Below, in pieces: positions 24,788-37,403 of a DNA stretch of 64,000 nt. Both the position numbers and the translations under genes were made by a program. Source of the stretch: Branchiostoma belcheri (lineage: Eukaryota; Chordata; Leptocardii; Amphioxiformes; Branchiostomatidae); the NCBI RefSeq assembly GCF_001625305.1, contig NW_017802380.1, forward strand, positions 5,224,710 to 5,288,709, written 5' to 3'. Position 1 is the stretch's first letter, and each line of letters begins with the position of its first letter. Below the pieces are notes generated by a model. It was given only the letters and a program-made list of their open reading frames with translations, searched no databases and was not told the origin of the DNA.

Positions 24788-26939
24788 AGCAGTGGTTATG
24801 TCTGACTTACGTGCAGGGGTGGTGTGACCCGCCTGTAGTAAAGACAAGCCCGGCGAGGAGGTGCTAAAAGTATCACTGCGGTTATATTTGCCTTTCCAAG
24901 CCGTGAGGTCAGATCCCAGATTTCGTGTTTGCCTTTTAAAGTTTCCTACATTTTTGTCTTGTGCTGCCGAACAACATCGTGAGGACATATGGTGCACACT
25001 TTCAGTCTCACTCACTCAAAAAGCCAATGAGAAAGCCGTCTGATATGTTCTGACACGATATGTATGGATTTATTAGGACTTTAAATGATGTAAGCTTTAT
25101 CTTTTTGATAGAGTTTGTCTGACCCTTACCTCTTCCCTCATAAGCTCAATGAAAAGCAACTATAGGCCGATTTGAGCTTCTCAAGAATAACTTGGTTCAA
25201 AGAAATAGTTCAGATTGTGCGTTCAGTCGATTCCACAATGCAGAGCAGAATGTTGCGACAGAAAAAATAATAATCACCACTGATGATGCACTTGATGATT
25301 CACTCATACTGATGTGCGTATGTAACTTACCTACGCACATCAGTATGAGTGAAGACGAGTATAACTTAAGTGGTCAGCATGGGTTATCTAATAGTCATTA
25401 GCAGCTGGTTGCAGGTAAGAGTCGGTATGTGTTGTACAGGTGAAGAGGAGAGCAGTCCTTCAGAAGCTCTGATGAACAAGGTAACAGGCTCGTCGGACAG
25501 CAGTTCCACATCATAAGTTACATGTATGAATGAAACAGATATAATCTTTGAAATTGTTTCAATTTCATAGTTCTATTAAAAGAGTTTTCCGTGCCTGAGC
25601 ATGATTCTAGATAAAGCACGGTACTGGATACAACACCCACCCACCCTTCGTCCACATTTAATCAATCGATGATGAAGAATTAAGAAAATGTAAGAAATAT
25701 TTCACGGCTAAGAGTAAGAGGAAACACGTAACATGCACGTCGCATCAAACTTCCTGGCTGGTTTTCATCCATCCTCAAATTACAAAAAAGAAAGGGAGGA
25801 AGATATAGAGAATGACAGTGCTGATATTTGCAACGTGCTGAAACAAATTTCATCAGAAGGTTGCCCTATATTTGTTGGGGAAAATTTTGCCACCAAAATT
25901 GGTTTCATCAGGTATAAAGAAATGCTGGTCTGAGTTCACTGCCAGTATCTAGCTTTCAACTTTAGAAGTCTTTTCATTGTAGATCGTAGAGCTTGTTGGG
26001 TTGAAGCGTATGATTGTTTGTCTTGAAGAATATAATGCATTTTTGGCAGAGTGATAGTGAATATTTAGTTTTGTGGACTTAGTCTGTTGCGGACACATGA
26101 AACGGAAGATAACCAAGATTAGATTTTACACCTTTAAGTTGGTATGTACCGGAAGATTTGGTTTTCTTACTTGAACCAATATAGCCAGCATATAAAAGTG
26201 TCGATCTGACGCAGCCTGTTCTTTGAATTTGTTCCAGGTTCCACTCATGGTTGACGCGCACAATTGATGCTGGAATGTTGGTTTTGTCATCTTCTCTTTC
26301 GTTTAAACCTCGTGGGCCACAGTTTGTGATCTACATGCTATTATGTCAGTATTCTATCTTGTAGACTCCATCTGATCAGGCCGCCTTCCTAAAGGAGTGT
26401 TTGGGGTAGTAGAATTCGGGTTCTGACTGGCCAGGGGAGTGGTTCCACTGTTAGGGGACGGGGAAATGAACGATGGATATGGATAAACTCCCCTGGCCAA
26501 TTATTCTACCTATTTGGCTAAATTTGACTTTTTTGAACCTGTGTTGTTAGTCTGGTGGAGACCACTTTTTTATGTGTCTATACTACCACTATCATACAGG
26601 ACGACAGGCGGAGAGTTGTAGCGTCCTGACACGTACAGTACTGTTTATTCTGTAGGAGACCATGGCAGGTTCTGACTACATGTGAAGACCCGTGCGTCTC
26701 TCACGCTAGGGCCAACCCTGTCCGTCCGACATTTGAACATGTGTTTAACATGCCGGAGTCTGTGGGCTGAGGTCAGCGGGGTTATGTAAAGGTCTGGTGT
26801 AGTGAGTGGCAGGGTCTGGGCCGGGGCAGGGTGTGGGGGACATGTGCACATGTAGGAACTGTCACGGCAGGGGAGAGGTATCTCACTTACACACTCCCAA
26901 CGTCACTCATACTGTCGGAAACAACAGTCAGGACTAGAA
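24788..26939. other. Intergenic; one perfect hairpin, no gene
   Basis: No gene was recognised. The hairpin at 25299-25353 is listed separately. Around 26395-26530 there is a diverged inverted repeat (GGCCAGGGGAGTGG against ACTCCCCTGGCC) that may be another small fold-back element. Confidence 0.45.
25299..25353. repeat. Perfect inverted repeat, 22-bp arms
   Basis: The left arm (25299-25320, starting TTCACTCATACTGATG) and right arm (25332-25353) are exact reverse complements around an 11-base loop. There is no T-run after it on either strand and no neighbouring gene, so its role is unknown; it may be the remnant of a hairpin element. Confidence 0.85.
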
Positions 26940-27245
26940 ATACACATATCTGCACCAGTGCAGGTAACATCACCTGCACCAGACAAATTCTACCTGCACC
27001 ATTCAGACTTTCCATTTTTTGACACATTTTACATACACTTGATGTTCATTTTCTTCAATACAAAGTGCTTTTTATGGATATTGTGGGGATTGTTCATGCT
27101 ATATAATGCATCAAATTAATCAAACCAAGGGGGAAGGATACGAGCACACAAAGAACTGTTCAGAAACCATTGCCATTGTTTCTTAGGTGATAACAGTTAA
27201 TACAGCCAATGGAAATCCACACATACCTACATGTATATATTATAC
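26940..27245. repeat. Dispersed repeat (CTGCACCAGACAAAT family), copy 1
   Basis: It contains GTGCAGGTAACATCACCTGC, CTGCACCAGACAAATTCTACC, TCAGAAACCATTGCCATT and ACACATACCTACATGTA. The same blocks in the same order occur at about 51990-52180 inside an intron of the large minus-strand gene. It is non-coding. The central part (27040-27140) also resembles 29020-29130. Confidence 0.65.
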
Positions 27246-30200
27246 AAACCCAGGACATGACCAGTGCAGGTTAGCTGCGCAGGTAGACATCAGACAGGTA
27301 GATCTGCACAGGTCCAATTTTACTAACCTGGATGTGCAGGTGGTGTATCAAGTTAGTTTTTGCTTTCAATGAACATCACAAAAAGAGTTTATTTTCATAG
27401 ATGGCTACAAGAGGTACGAATCCGAGTTTGAAAGCAGACGATATTTTATGCATGGGGACTATCCAGAACTCTGCTTGATCTTAACCGTAACCGTAACCAT
27501 TCAGGCATAGAACCAGATAGGTACGTTTTTAGAACGATAAGTACCGTAGCCCTGACGTCGACTGTCCCCGTGCGCGCCCGGCCACTCCGCACAGATGCGC
27601 GCTGGCGGGTTTCGGTCCGGCCCGTCAGCCCGTGGCAGCGTACCCGGGAGTCAAATTTACCCGATTTACCACGGACTATTTGAACTGGTGATGGCTGACG
27701 GGAGCCCCGGATAAAGATGTCATTTTCAGGAGGCGCTGAGTCGGAAGCTGATCTCCTCTAAAACCCGATTGGACAAATCTCCCATTAAGCGCGCCCCATC
27801 CGTACGGGGGCCATTGTGCGGCTGCCATTGTCCCCGGCAGTGGGTACAACTTCGGGGTGGGATTTTCCATAATTTGTACAAGGAATTATAAAACTGTTTC
27901 TGTTCTCTGGGAGGAGCGGAACAAATGCGGGTACGAAGGAAAGGAGGTGGTCTCTTCACGCCTTCTTATCTTAATTAAGGCTAATCCGCCGGACTAGTGG
28001 ATTTTCTGCCGCTGCCGTGGTGAGGGAAAGTGCCGGCCTTAGTCCCTGGTCAACAAAAAGTCCGAAGTACATCATCACGCCAGCTGAACCGTAAAGGTTC
28101 GAGGGGCCTACTGTGGTGATTGACACATAACGTCACTTGAAAAGTATCTATCTTTACAAACGTAATGCATAATAATCTGACATATTCGTCAATAAGAACA
28201 GAGAAGCAATTCAACAAGCCTGATGCTCATTATCATTCATGATGATGTTGTTTGAATTAATCTTGGTTGATGATTAACTATCAACGTTTTTGCATTTTGT
28301 TAAATGCCTGAAGAATGAATATACAATAATGAATGAGTAAATGCAATTGTAGTAATCTAAGAATTTTTCTGGAATCTCTCTTAAATAGATAGAGATTTTG
28401 TTGAAGAAGTGAGATAGATGTTGGTCATTTCTTGAAATTTTGTTCTTGGGCTTTTAGCTTGTATGTTGATTTGTTTTTGGTAAGGTTCCCTACCGACAAA
28501 TCTTGTAAGCGCTCTGATTTTCGTTTTCCCTCAATTTCCGTTTGCTTCCGGCGCAAAACCCGCGCCACTGGTTATTATGTAATCAGCTGAGATGAATTAT
28601 GCAACAAGTGTACATCCTCATTCATAACCATATTGCACATTAATCAGCCCAGTCTAGTCGCCAATGTCTATACGATTTTCTCGTGTCTTTTGTAGCTGTG
28701 TGGAACTGGAAAGTCTTTTTACGGCAACATGAAAAATAAAACAGGAAAATAAACGATATAAAAAATCACAACTTTGACTGACATCGAAGAAAAAGAACCC
28801 TAATTAGTGTAGGTGTAATTTTTGACGCTTATACTTCACACTTCTAGGTCACCTTAATTAGTATCGCTCTGAAGTATCGAAATAGTATCTGAAGATCTAC
28901 TCTCCCTTTTAATGTCATTCATCGTTAAAGAAGCCAGGTAGCAGATATACAGGCAGACTTTTCGTTAACAAATTCTTTGATTTCGATGCTTGCTACTCAA
29001 CATTTTTATATGCAATTTTTAGTTCTTTTTCTTCAATAAAAAGTGCTTTTAATGCATATTTTGCAGGGTTTGATATGTTATAATTGATTGACATGGCGCA
29101 TCATATTGATCAAACCTAAAGGAAAGCCCCAGCCTCCCTTTCCTTCCATCACCATACATCGTGCGTAGTGAGATACAACAGAATGCTACCATTGACCAAG
29201 CTATCCCTACAACACGCCATCATATTAACGACAACAATGACGGACATATTTGTTCTCACGGTTGACGGAATAGTTAGTGTTTGCTGGAATATCGAGTCGC
29301 ACAACTGAACAGACGTCACCAGGCAACACCAGTTCATGGCGAAACCGCACCAGACAGTGTGCCACTTACCGTGTGTGTGTGTACGGCCACCTGTTCCTCA
29401 CGTGCTCCCCTCCCAGCCCCAGTTCCCCGCACCTGGAGACCGTCTTTCTTGTACAAGCCTGGTTTCTTCTCTCTTCTCTAGATTAACCCCCAACCCATGC
29501 CGTCCCTTAACCAAATCCGGTGAATTTCAGCATGCGGGTCGCGGTGAGAAAAAGCCGCTGGCCCTCCGGGGACCGCCCGGCCCCTCCCACCCAATTAACG
29601 GTCTCGTTAATAAGACGACTCTCGCCGGATTGGCCTGAAAAGGTCCCCGACAGCTTCCCGTATCATTTTTTTCTCTCCTGTCCACAGACTAACAACGCGG
29701 GTTCAAAAACAGAAAAACCTCAACAAATCGGGAGGATAATTGGCCAGCTAGGGGAGTTTGGTCATTTTCCGGCCCGCGAGGGGGAAGGGAAACGTTAATG
29801 GTGGACCCGCTCCCCTGTCCAGTCGGACTGTTTTTGCTGAATTCTACTCTCCAAACCCCCTTAAGAAGGCCTTGTGGAGGATACCATATTGCATCTGATG
29901 TAGCTTCATTACGACAGCCTTTTGTTATCAGCTGTGGTGAACAAAGGAGATAATGAAGACGCACCACTCAAAATACAAATGTTCAAACTGATAAACCACA
30001 ACAAGACACCGTTCATTCAGCAAACCCCAAATTGAACCTGCTTTGCAATTAATCAAACACATTGACAATGGCTCTCCTTCTAAACAGTTCAGTTGCGTTT
30101 CTTTCTTTGTGATCTCTCTTTTCGTGCACCCGCATTATGAGACAGGATGCTCATTTTTTTTATTTCCATGAATATCAAACTTGCAGAATGTCCTCAAATT

Positions 30201-32724
30201 CATTTCCCAAGTAATTTCCGTTAAGAAGTAAAGTTATTAAGAAGTTCTATTTACAAGAAAACACATTAAAAAGTCAAAGTTATTTCTGTAGTCAAGCACA
30301 AATCATTTCCGTGGAAAACTGCACCGGAAAAGATGAAGCACTTGAAGTTGTTGAGTAAGAATTTGTGCCAATATTTGTACAATTCTAATTCAACTAACAA
30401 CGCCAATGAACAGATGGGCACAGTCAGATGTAATCCACATTTCCAGTTTAGTAGCAATAGCACATTCCTAACTTAAATGTAACGTTTTTGAACTTGAAGA
30501 AGCAAGATTGAGGATGCGTAATTAAAAACAGCAAATGAATAGTTATTCCCAAAGCTCTGCCTGGGCATTATGCTGTGTTGAGTTCTGTTGCGTTGTTTCA
30601 TGTCAGTTCTGTTCTAGTTGTAATCATTGAGACATTATCATTGGCATTTCTAAAATCATGTGGTGTCATATTTCTTTCGTTCAGGTTTTCAGAGGATGTG
30701 TAAGATGTAGGATAAACGGGTGAAGAACCACCAGACAATATTTAACGGCAGAGGGATAACACGAGTTAATCATCCTAGACTGTGTGATTCGGATAACAAC
30801 GAAAAAACAATGACTCAAAATGGTTCACCTTTTTAATTCTCCCTGTCCTGTTTTTCCACTGGATTTCTACATGTTCTATTTGGCTAAAACGAAATTGTTT
30901 TTTTTAAATTTGACTGACTGTGGTCGTCGTAGTTCGACACACGGTTTTAATGCTGTAGAATTTTCAAGCAGACTGTGACAGAACCAATCGCCAATAGGTA
31001 TCCTACATAGTAACAAGACAGCTGATTTTCAGTGGAGACATACACGCTATCAAAGAATGCATTCATCTTGCGATTTTACGACTATCGTGCCACGCGTAAC
31101 CAGGCCTTTGGCTTATTACAACTCAGACATATCTTTCAGCCTTCTGTGAACCTTTTTCATCAGCACATTTGTTATACAATCTTAGAAGTTATACAATCTT
31201 ACAAGTGGTTGATTTCCAAGGTCGATCGCAGCGAAGCCAGAAGGAACAAAAACATTGCGGAAGACGTGAATTGGCGACCACTTGATCACCCAGCCAAAAT
31301 CATCATTTTTTTCTAACCCTGTGAACATTTCTTCCACTTGTCGCCTATTTCTGGCCGTCTTTCCTTCTTGATACACAATGATGGTATTGTTGGCTGATGA
31401 CTCGCCGTCGTAATTAGATAAATTGAAGAGGGAGGAAACGGAAAGTTGGGAGAAAGGAGAGACCGGACAGCGAAATTAACGATATAAAATCAGCGTCTTG
31501 CCTCGTCCAATTTTCGTGCCCTCCCCTTTCAAGTCACCCTGTCAATTAGCGCCCCTGATCCTCTTTCCCGCCATCCTTAATCGGCGAATTTCATTCAGGC
31601 GACAAATAAGCGGCTTTGTGCCGCTCGGAATACACTTTCCCTCATCTTCGCCTCCGCCTGGCCAATTTTCTGTCCCGGAGTTCACTTCAGAGGCATCAGC
31701 CAGATACAATTACCGGCGCAAAGAGCAGCGAGATGGACTCCCACCCGGCCGGCGATGATTCACTTACACCCGGCCCGCGCGATCAACGCCACCACCGCCG
31801 CCACGCCTTTATGCCAGAAAATCGAATTGTTGGTAACTACCGAATGGCCTGAATCGCGTTATGGTCGTTACTGGACGTTGGTGGATGTTGAAAAGAGAAA
31901 ACCGTCTCGTTAGGATAACGACATCTGCCTCCCCGCTCGCCAAACCGATCTGATTGCTGAAGTCTTGAAACTCTGCTAACCCGATTTCCTAAATTCTGGT
32001 AGACCGATCTCGATATAGATCTTTGATGTTAACTGTATAATAACAAATAGAAGAGGCGATCCGGGTTTCTAGGTCAGACACTTGTTGTTTGCGCCAAATC
32101 ACATGATGTGTACTACCATGTACACTTGAACATACGATCAATGATTTTCTGCTATGGGTTGGCAAATGTCTGTCTTTTTTCTGCCAAATCTTTTTCTCCC
32201 ATTCATCAAACATCAATTACTAGTAGTTTCATTAGTTTCTTATCCAGCTACATTGACTATTGTTAAAACAACAGCAACCTATACAACTTCTCCAGTAACA
32301 CAAACTTTTCAAGACAGACTGATTCAACTGTGGTGTTCCACAGGGGTCCCTTTTGGGCCCTTACACGCGTATATCTTATCATTTTTACTTCACAAAGCTG
32401 CTATGTGGTAAGATTACTATATATATCACAACGCCTCGATTTCTGGGGTTGCCACTCGTCTGTCAAAGCGAGTACGACAGCTCTCCATGCTTTGTTGAAC
32501 CACAACTTTTTTCATCGCCCGTCATTCGTTTCTTTCACCTGGCAGCCCGTCCGGACCACCTGGGTGCCTCCGTGCGTCACACGCCGTCGTCTTGTGACTT
32601 GTCCGCGACAGTTACTGACGCCAGTTCCACGCGCGCTGGGAGCATGTGCGCATTTTCTCCTTCCGATTCTGTGAGACAAGTCTCAGGAGCGGAAGCCGAG
32701 CTGGGAATAGACGGCCCTGACGCT
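27246..32724. other. Gene-poor stretch with possible regulatory blocks
   Basis: No gene was recognised. Three blocks differ from their AT-rich surroundings by higher GC, CpG content and clustered TAAT/ATTA cores: about 27540-27990, 29480-29830 and 31480-31830. In a flank of a developmental regulator such as Fezf these are candidates for conserved non-coding elements, but the claim rests on composition only. Confidence 0.3.
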
Positions 32725-32939
32725 CTAACCTCTACCAGGCTTCAGGGATGGCTGGAAAGAGTAGAAATTAGCCAAATAGACAGATAACATGTCAGGGGAG
32801 TTAGTCCGCTAAAGGTGTACACTTTACCACTCTCAAACTGTATTCCTTAAGGGGGCTAACTCCTGGCATGTTATCTGTCTATATGTGTCCAATTTCTATT
32901 CATTCCAACTGCCAGCCTCTGAAGCCTGCTAGAGGCTAA
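32725..32939. mobile_element. Hairpin element, AGCCTCTACCAGGCTTC family, copy 2
   Basis: The outer arms TAACCTCTACCAGGCTTC and GAAGCCTGCTAGAGGCTA pair; inside, AAATAGACAGATAACATG pairs with CATGTTATCTGTCTAT, and GGGGAGTTAGT with CTAACTCC. It is the better-preserved copy, about 215 bp. Confidence 0.85.
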
Positions 32940-32965
32940 CCATTCTCCACAGCTTGGCTGAGCAA

Positions 32966-33028
32966 AGCCGGCCATAGAAGCTCCAACTTGCGACGTCGAC
33001 CCACAAATTGGAGCTTCTATGGCCGGCT
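32966..33028. repeat. Perfect inverted repeat, 21-bp arms
   Basis: AGCCGGCCATAGAAGCTCC at 32966 is mirrored exactly at 33008-33028 around a 21-base spacer containing GACGTC. It lies between a complete and a half copy of the neighbouring hairpin family. Confidence 0.85.
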
Positions 33029-33039
33029 GGATCTTCTCT

Positions 33040-33110
33040 GGTATACTATCCCTTTATTTCGGCCAATTTCTACTATTTTTCCAGCGATCCGCGGAGCCTG
33101 GTAGAGGCTA
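33040..33110 (-). mobile_element. Half copy of the AGCCTCTACCAGGCTTC hairpin family
   Basis: TTTCGGCCAATTTCTACT, TTTCCAGCG and GAGCCTGGTAGAGGCTA match the right half of the elements at 15215 and 32725; the left half is missing. Confidence 0.65.
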
Positions 33111-34347
33111 AACCTGAATCACAGGCTAGGATCGAATTTAATCCACACTTTCACTGATTTACCTCAATGGTTTTTTAAACAGTGGTAACGGAACTGTTGA
33201 AAAATGTATTGGAAGATGGAGCCCACCCCTTTCCTTCCACTGCCTTTCACCTTCCCAACCGAAATCAGGTACACAACTTACACCTGGGTGGTGTGAGTAA
33301 AAGCCATGTGGAGTGCCTATCCAAGCACACAACTTCTAGACAGGTGGGCCAGTGATTAAACCCATGTTCCCAATCTTCAACCTCTTCCTCTGCACCAGTG
33401 TTTTAATTTCGTGTATTCAGGGTGTGCATACTACATCTTTCAGAGGAATACAAAGAGTAATTACTAATAGTCATTGCAATGGCAGAAATACAACAATGCC
33501 TCCTACCATGTAATACCAGAATTACAGATAAAAGCAAACCAACAATATTATAAGCACATGATGTTTCTTTTCTACCATTTGTTGTTGTGAGTAACAAAAG
33601 CATCCTCATAAAACTTCATTAATATATTTCAACCTTCAAGTTATTATCAGGACATACTTTTCAGTACATTTTTTCCTGAAAACTTACTCCAGGACTTAAC
33701 ATCTTGAGTGACTTTGGTACCTTTTCCTGTCACTGGGTAAATACTTTGAGTAGTAAAAGTCTAGTTAAGTTGTTCCTATTAAGAGTCTTTGACAAGGCTA
33801 CTTATTTAGCAGGCCAAGCCTTTGTAAGCAACATTTATAGTAATCTTAGTTTTCTGTAAATGCTAATTACTATTGTGTATATTTCTGTCTGATTGCACTA
33901 GATTAGTAATGAGTTGAAAGTTAGTAAGACTCAAATAGTACACATAGTAACTATATCATGTATATAATGGAATGACATTGAAGGGAATCACAATATACTG
34001 TAAATTGTGAAATATTTGCAGTGGTCTTATCATCACAGTTTTTGCGGTGAGAGTTTTGCACTGTTGTTATTGGTTGTGCCGGCCAATCCCTCCTTGAAGT
34101 GAAGTGCTGAATTGTGAGAGCTAAAAATCCGTGGGGCTGAACTGCAAGGGTCTGGAGTGACTCAGGTGTCCTCAATAAGACCCGAGGTGCAGCCATAGGA
34201 CTGTAAGGTTTGAACTGTCGTGCATTGTGTTACATGTACCAGGGTACTATGGCTGTGTCAACCACAAAGTCTTGATTTTCACCTGGCCACATCATTTATG
34301 TGCTGCAAACTTAAATGAATTTCTGGTACCATTTCCTTGCTTTTGAT
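33111..34347. other. Downstream flank / likely 3'UTR of the 30-exon minus-strand gene
   Basis: No coding exon was found. This region follows the stop codon at 34348 of the minus-strand gene and probably includes its 3'UTR. No canonical AATAAA stands out on the minus strand near the stop; a minus-strand ATTAAA at about 33401 is a weak candidate. A degenerate fold-back motif (CGGTGAGAG and nearby blocks) lies around 33990-34140. Confidence 0.35.
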
Positions 34348-37300
34348 TCAATCGTTGAGTACAGTGTTGAGCACACATTTTGGGCAGGCCATGGGGATCT
34401 GTGTGTTAGTGTTGAAATGGTCACACAGCAGTCTGGTGGAGAGGGGGAGGGGGGCACCATGGGACTTCATACGACTCTCAAACCTACAGGGGAGGAAAAC
34501 ACAGATTTTCAGTTATGAATATAGAATTATTTACATCAGATATTGGAGAAGGTCTCGTGAAATACAACAATGAATGCTAACAAAAGCAAGAGGTTTCAGA
34601 CTTCAGGGAAGTATTCTGGGTTTTAAACATTCAAGTTAGCCCCATTTCCTGTGTTTGACCTTTAGACCTATCATTCTGCCTGTCAATCTTCCCCCACCCA
34701 CATGCTGTCAACCTACACTTCAGTTCACCACAATTTCTTGTGTTGGAAATTACAGTTAAACTTGCTTCATAAAGTCTTCCCTACTGACAGATGAACTTTC
34801 AAGAGATACCAAACAAGGACCAAACCTGTACACTTCCTCCCGATAGTCGTCCTCGCGGTAAGAATGTCCGCAGGTGAAGAACACGGCCTTCTGCGGGATC
34901 CTGGACTCCTCCTTTGGCCTAGGGTCGCCAAACACGGCCTCAGCCTCACTCTGAGACAGCTGGATGTACCCTCTCTTCCCAGCATCCTTTTGGAGGTTGT
35001 GCATGATCTCCTGCCAGAGTTTCTCCTCTGGGACCAGGCTGTCCGAGTTGCTAGGTAACGGGAGCAGGCTGCTGTGGTTGGATCCCAGAATTGCTTCCTG
35101 TAAGGCCTCTTCTTGTTCCGAAGGAACCTAAAAATGAGTGGAAGTGTTTGTTGCCATTCCATTGGTTTTCACTTCACGTTAATCTTCATTCTTACATCAA
35201 TCCATTTTCACTCACACAACTTTTATAGCCTGTACATTTGTATCTGTATCTGTGTCTGTATAACTGGTATGACAGCCCTTCTGCATAACATACCAGTGTG
35301 GCAGGCAGCTAGCTACATTACATTGGATGACTTGCAACACCTAATCTTTGCACAACTAACTGCAAACATTGTTTAAAGCTATCTAAAGATGATGTACTGT
35401 ACTTGGTGGCATTGAGTTCCACTCCATAGTTCTAAGAAAAAATGAGTGTGTGGAACACCTCAATCTTTGGTTAATATCTCTGGTACTTGAAGACATGACT
35501 ATTTCCGTTTCTCTGAGCTGGTTTTAGATACATTAGTAGTAGGTACGTCCACCAGTTTACTAGTCATAAGGGAGGTTGTACCTTTCCCTGTGTGATCTGT
35601 TGAGTGACAGCTGCTGTCAGCTTCAGGTGGAACTGTGTGGAGAACATGACAGACTGGGCAGGTGGAGCCGCTGTAGCTTCAGTCTCTCCCACAGTCTGGG
35701 GCTCCCTGCTCCTCCTGCAGAAAAAAACATTGCACAACTCAAACCGTATTCATCAAAGATGCACTACACATAGAACACATTACAACAGCCCTGGCACATC
35801 GCATGTAACCCACATCCTGCAAAAACAAAAACATGTAGGTAACAAAATAGTGAATAAACAAACAAACCATAGATGTCCCACCTGTGAATCACGATGAAGA
35901 GTGGACAGGCCAGTGTGGGCAGATGTTCCTCCAACACAGGCTCCAGGGCAGATGTCTCCAGACCTGCCTCCTGCCAAAACTCAACCATCTGTGGAGAAAC
36001 AAAACAGTAACTATCAATAAACAATGTCTTCAAAAGTCTTTCGAACTTTTTTAACCTTCTTTGACTCCTGCACTAATTTGTTCCAAAATATCTTTAAAGT
36101 GTTCTCTCTCGTAAATCTGATGTCACAAAGTACAATAATTGTACATGTACTGTGTGTATGTTTGTCCAGAATAGGTTGACAGCACGTGGGTTGGAAAGAT
36201 TGACAGGCAAAATGGCAGGAGGTCAGATACAGGTTTAAATAGATACAGGAAAAGGGGTGAACTTGAAGGTCCCCAAATCCCAAGAGTCCTGAAATCTCTG
36301 ATTTCTTGTTGATAAAGTGATACCACTTACCCCTTCTAAAAGCTGCAGGTATTGTTGACTGGAATCTGTCCCCTCAGTACTGTCCTCTGTTACCATGGTG
36401 ATGTAGGAAGCCACATGATTGACAGCTTCATCAGACATCTCTGAGTTAGCTCTCCTCATCGCCTTCAGTCTGTAGACCAAAGCCTGCATGAAGAAACACT
36501 GTCAATTATTTGAAGACTATGATCACATTATTTTGTATGTGCATTTGTATGTACTATAAATGTTGCTCTTCTTTTAATATGGGACATTGGCCTGAGACAA
36601 AGAATAAACAAAACATATGGGTTCTAGGATAAAGTTAGTAAGATAAATGGATAAATTTGAAAACTGTTAAATATTTCAAGTATAGCATCCACTACTTTTG
36701 TTAGTGACTAATGGAATCTGTATCATTAGCTTGGTCTTATTTTCTGGTCAAAATTAGTCCTCACCTCACTTACATATTCATTCATAGTTTTTGGAAAAAA
36801 TACCTGTGGATGCTACTTGCTAAATGTCTGACAGTTTTCAAAATCTATTTGATTGAGTAAGAGTTTTCTGTTTAATTGTTTCAATATTATAGCACTAAAA
36901 AGACCTGACCTGTGGGAAAAGCCTGAGTTCATCATAGATGTCTGCAACACTGGCCCAGTCCTCATAGTCCTGGCACAGTCTGGGGAGGGGGGCAGGAAAA
37001 CAAACAATTATAAGTCATATGTTTATCAATGACGATGAAAATGATCTGTGTCTGTATCTTTATCTGTATAGCTGTTATAACCACCCTTTTGCTTCACACA
37101 TCAGCTTCACGGGCATCCAGCGTGGCAGTAGCTGGCTATATTAAACAAAATAACTTGCACTGGATTGTTTGAAGTTGTCTGGTGATGATGCTCTTACTGT
37201 ACTTCACAGCAGCCAGCACCACTCTATAATAGTTCTACTAACTTCTAGCAAAAACTGTCCTACCTGACTACATCCTGTGGCTGATAGAACGTCCTGAGGT

Positions 37301-37403
37301 GTTTAATGGCAGCTCCCAGCGCCTGTCTGCCGTAGGAGGGACCGCCCTTGTCTGCTGTAGACAGGTCAGGCAGACCTGGGTCATCCTCTGGGTCCTCCAG
37401 ACT
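34348..37403 (-). CDS. Exons 24-30: C-terminal region with RING-like zinc site
   Basis: This is residues ~1218-1564 of the large gene. Exons 24-28 are helical and Gln/Leu-rich. Exon 29 ends in [13 protein letters not shown] and must be spliced at 34826 (GTGTACAG then GTTTGG) to exon 30, which reads on to [14 protein letters not shown] and stop. The CGH...CPKC pairing is what one expects of a small RING or RING-like zinc site at the end of VPS-type and E3-type proteins. Reading straight through exon 29 would instead end at 34756 and lose CPKC, so the spliced form is preferred. The 5' splice site GTTTGG is non-consensus after position +2, so some retention is conceivable. Confidence 0.8.

Noticed and set aside
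25299-25353. Rho-independent terminator or microRNA precursor
   Set aside because: No T-run and no prokaryotic context; the arms are perfectly paired over only 22 bp with a short loop and no flanking lower stem, unlike a typical animal pri-miRNA.
34756-34825. Stop at 34756 as the natural end of the RCC1 gene
   Set aside because: It leaves the CGH half-site unpaired, whereas the exon at 34348-34483 supplies CPKC in the right phase.
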